DNA of 7,974 nucleotides from an uncultured Collinsella sp. (GTDB taxonomy: Bacteria > Actinomycetota > Coriobacteriia > Coriobacteriales > Coriobacteriaceae). Both the position numbers and the translations under genes were made by a program. Under the pieces are notes generated by a model that saw only the letters and a list, made by a program, of their open reading frames with translations, was not told the origin of the DNA and searched no databases. Positions 6,149-7,974 of the stretch are shown here, piece after piece. Location: assembly GCA_900553475.1 (NCBI GenBank), contig USEF01000071.1:1-7974 (forward strand). The letters run 5' to 3'. The first letter of the stretch is position 1; each line of letters opens with the position of its first letter.

Positions 6149-6212
6149 AATCATGCCACATAGGGCACGCCCGCAGTCCGGAACCCGGTCCAAATTGAGT
6201 TATTGCGCTGCG

Positions 6213-7496
6213 TTAGACCAAGACACCCGACAGGATCTCGATCAGACTGTCCACGTCGGCTTCCTCGCAGACGAGCGGCGGCAAGAAACGCAGCGTATGA
6301 GCACCCGTAGCGTTAATCACGGCACCGGCGGCCAGCGCGCGGGCAACAATATCATGTGCGTCGCCCGCGGCATCATCCAAATCACAGCCGAGCATCAGGC
6401 CACGGCCACGCACCTCTACCACATGCGGAAGCTTAGCCAGCGCCTGCTCCATATAGGCACCCACCTTGGCAGCATGCTCGGCATAATCGCCGCGCACAAG
6501 CGCGGAGAGCGTCGCGGCACACGCCGCGACGGCCAAGCAGCTACCGCCAAAGGTCGAGCCGTGGTCGCCCGGCTTAAACACGTCGGCAATCTCCTTCTTT
6601 GCCACGACGGCACCCATGGGTACGCCGTCGGCAATGCCCTTGGCAAGACTCATAATGTCGGGCTCCACGCCATAGGTCTGGAACGCAAACGGCTTACCCG
6701 TGCGGAAGATACCGCACTGGACCTCGTCGGCGATAAGCACGGCGCCCACTTCGTGTGCTAGGTCGCGCGCTGCCGCCATAAACTCCTCGGTCATGGGGTG
6801 CACGCCACTCTCACCCTGGATCGGTTCGAGCATCACGGCACAAATTTCGCTCCCCAGCTGCTTAAAGATCGCACGCAGCTCATCGACATCGTTGGGCGTG
6901 CAGGCCACAAAGCCACCCGGCAGCGGACGGAAACTATCCTGCAGCCAATCCTGCATGGTGGCGGCAATGGTCTCGAGCGTACGGCCGTGAAAACCGCCGC
7001 GCATGCACACGATGGTGTTACCGCCGTTACCGGCACGCTTGGCGTACAGGCGCGCGAGCTTCATCGAGCCCTCGTTGGCCTCGGCGCCGGAGTTAGCAAA
7101 GAACGTCTCCCACACCTGCTCGCCCGCAGCCGGGGCACCAAGAGCAGCTGCCGTGGTCTCATCACCGGCGGCAATGGCATCGGCAAGCACGCGCGCACCA
7201 TCTACGTCGTCGTTAGCAAGCTTGGACAGCAGCGCCGCGACCTGTCCACGCTGCTCGATGTAGAAGTAATTGGAGACATGCATGAGCTTTTTGGTCTGTG
7301 CCTCGAGCGCCGAGAGCACAGCCAGGTTGCCATGACCTAGGCTGCACACGCCGATGCCGGCAAGAAAGTCGAGGTACTCACGGCCATCGTCGCCGGTGAG
7401 CTTCATGCCGTGACCCTCGACAAACTCGACCGGAGAGCGGCCAAAGGTATGCATAACGTAATGGGATTCAAGCGATTGCTGAGCTGCAAGTGACAT
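6213..7496 (-). CDS. argD: Acetylornithine aminotransferase ArgD
   Basis: A PLP-dependent class III aminotransferase of 427 residues. It converts N-acetylglutamate semialdehyde to N-acetylornithine with glutamate as amino donor, the fourth step of arginine synthesis, in the cytoplasm. Motifs seen are YLDFLAGIGVCSLGHG (41-56), NSGAEANE (135-142), GGFHGRT (167-173), EPIQGESG (224-231), IADEVQCG (255-262), the PLP lysine Lys286 in SLAKG, and STFGG (314-318). Between QVAALLSKL and VWETFFANSG there are about 30 extra residues (about 97-127), rich in Ala and acidic residues, which the standard family lacks. The start ATG has GAAAGG six bases upstream. It follows argB by 69 bases and is probably the last gene of the operon. 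Related ornithine or succinylornithine aminotransferases are alternatives, but the argB neighbour favours ArgD. Confidence 0.94.
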   Translation of the reverse strand: MSLAAQQSLESHYVMHTFGRSPVEFVEGHGMKLTGDDGREYLDFLAGIGVCSLGHGNLAVLSALEAQTKKLMHVSNYFYIEQRGQVAALLSKLANDDVDGARVLADAIAAGDETTAAALGAPAAGEQVWETFFANSGAEANEGSMKLARLYAKRAGNGGNTIVCMRGGFHGRTLETIAATMQDWLQDSFRPLPGGFVACTPNDVDELRAIFKQLGSEICAVMLEPIQGESGVHPMTEEFMAAARDLAHEVGAVLIADEVQCGIFRTGKPFAFQTYGVEPDIMSLAKGIADGVPMGAVVAKKEIADVFKPGDHGSTFGGSCLAVAACAATLSALVRGDYAEHAAKVGAYMEQALAKLPHVVEVRGRGLMLGCDLDDAAGDAHDIVARALAAGAVINATGAHTLRFLPPLVCEEADVDSLIEILSGVLV

Positions 7497-7565
7497 GGGA
7501 TGCCTTTCGTTGAGCGCCGGACGGCGCAGACCTATGGGTGCAGGAATGGGGCGGCTGCGGGTCAG

Positions 7566-7974
7566 CTAGACCGTCTGAAGTTTCTCGACCTCGTCAAGGT
7601 TTTCGGTCAGACGCGCAGCAAACGTCGAAAGCGGATGCGGATGCGTATCGAACTCGTAAGCCGTCTCGGTGGAATGGATCACGGTGCCGACGCCGGCATC
7701 GGTTAGCAGCTCCAGGAGCAGCGAATGCGGCGTAGTACCGTTAATGATGTGGGCTCGGAACACGCCAGCGGTAAGCGCATCGACAGCCGCACGCAGCTTG
7801 GGAATCATGCCCTTATCGACCTCGTCGCCGTAGAGCATTTCGTTAACCTCGTCGAGTGTTAGGTTGGAGATAAGCGAGTCCTTGTCGCTAAAGTCCTTGT
7901 ACAGGCCATCGACATCGGTCAAAAAGATCGCCTTATGCGCGTGGAGCGCCGCGGCAACGGCACCGGCGGCGGTA
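7566..7974 (-). CDS. argB: Acetylglutamate kinase ArgB (5' part outside window)
   Basis: ArgB phosphorylates N-acetylglutamate with ATP, the second step of arginine synthesis. The window holds the last 135 or so residues of a protein usually near 290-300. They begin TAAGAVAAALHAHKAIFL and then TDVDGLYKD, the nucleotide-binding part of the amino-acid kinase fold. Further on are KGMIPKLRAAVDAL, with the conserved GMIPK lysine, and AHIINGTTPHSLLLELLTD, both typical of this family. The stop TAG is at 7566-7568. The frame runs through the window edge, so the start lies outside; a TTG at 7920-7922 is internal. argD follows 69 bases later, the usual argB-argD order of the arg operon. Confidence 0.93.
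   Translation of the reverse strand, partial: TAAGAVAAALHAHKAIFLTDVDGLYKDFSDKDSLISNLTLDEVNEMLYGDEVDKGMIPKLRAAVDALTAGVFRAHIINGTTPHSLLLELLTDAGVGTVIHSTETAYEFDTHPHPLSTFAARLTENLDEVEKLQTV

Larger units (their letters stand above)
5828..6212. other. Gene-free structured intergenic region between tRNA-Val and argD
   Basis: This 385-base gap holds no reading frame that I believe. Its left end carries an inverted T-arm-like motif (5842-5854). Its middle (about 5870-6095) is strikingly AT-rich against the GC-rich genes and carries a long inverted repeat. Its right end (6095-6212) returns to higher GC and forms hairpins. No intrinsic terminator with a T-run is visible on the minus strand after argD, so the arginine operon may end by Rho or at one of the hairpins here. 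Confidence 0.7.

Overview
The window looks like a bacterial chromosome segment from a high-GC gut actinobacterium, most likely a Collinsella-like member of the Coriobacteriia. The evidence is GC-rich codon use in all the main genes, a non-diaminopimelate type MurE, and the general gene set. The genus is inferred from impression, not from a search. Except for one tRNA, all genes in the main segment are on the minus strand.

Layout from left to right. Positions 1-270 do not belong with the rest. They carry the C-terminal part of an oleate hydratase-like reading frame, which changes in frame into the ATP-binding region of a SUV3-like helicase. That fragment in turn collides with the 3' end of the minus-strand murI gene. 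The murI and helicase reading frames share about 13 bases at the join (258-270). This has the appearance of an assembly or library chimera. From 258 to 3532 lies a minus-strand cell-wall group: murE (1970-3532), an HAD-family phosphatase (951-1862) and 3'-truncated murI (to 899). Upstream of murE are a plausible promoter and, overlapping its -35, the strong intrinsic terminator of asnB (3644-5524). Positions 5525-5711 are a divergent intergenic region between asnB (minus) and a tRNA-Val(UAC) gene (plus, 5712-5787), which has its own terminator at 5797-5827. Positions 5828-6212 hold no convincing gene but are the most structured stretch. They contain an inverted tRNA T-arm-like motif, an AT-rich inverted-repeat element (5881-6095) and a nested hairpin (6095-6148). 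From 6213 to the window end is the 3' end of an arginine biosynthesis operon, argB then argD, on the minus strand.

Functionally, MurI supplies D-glutamate and MurE adds the third residue of the peptidoglycan stem peptide. AsnB makes asparagine from aspartate and glutamine. ArgB and ArgD carry out the second and fourth steps of arginine/ornithine synthesis. Because this MurE lacks the diaminopimelate-selecting Arg, its third residue is probably lysine or ornithine, which would link the arginine/ornithine genes indirectly to wall synthesis if it is ornithine. I did not find a new defence or mobile system with protein components. The best candidate for something undescribed is the inverted-repeat element at 5881-6095.
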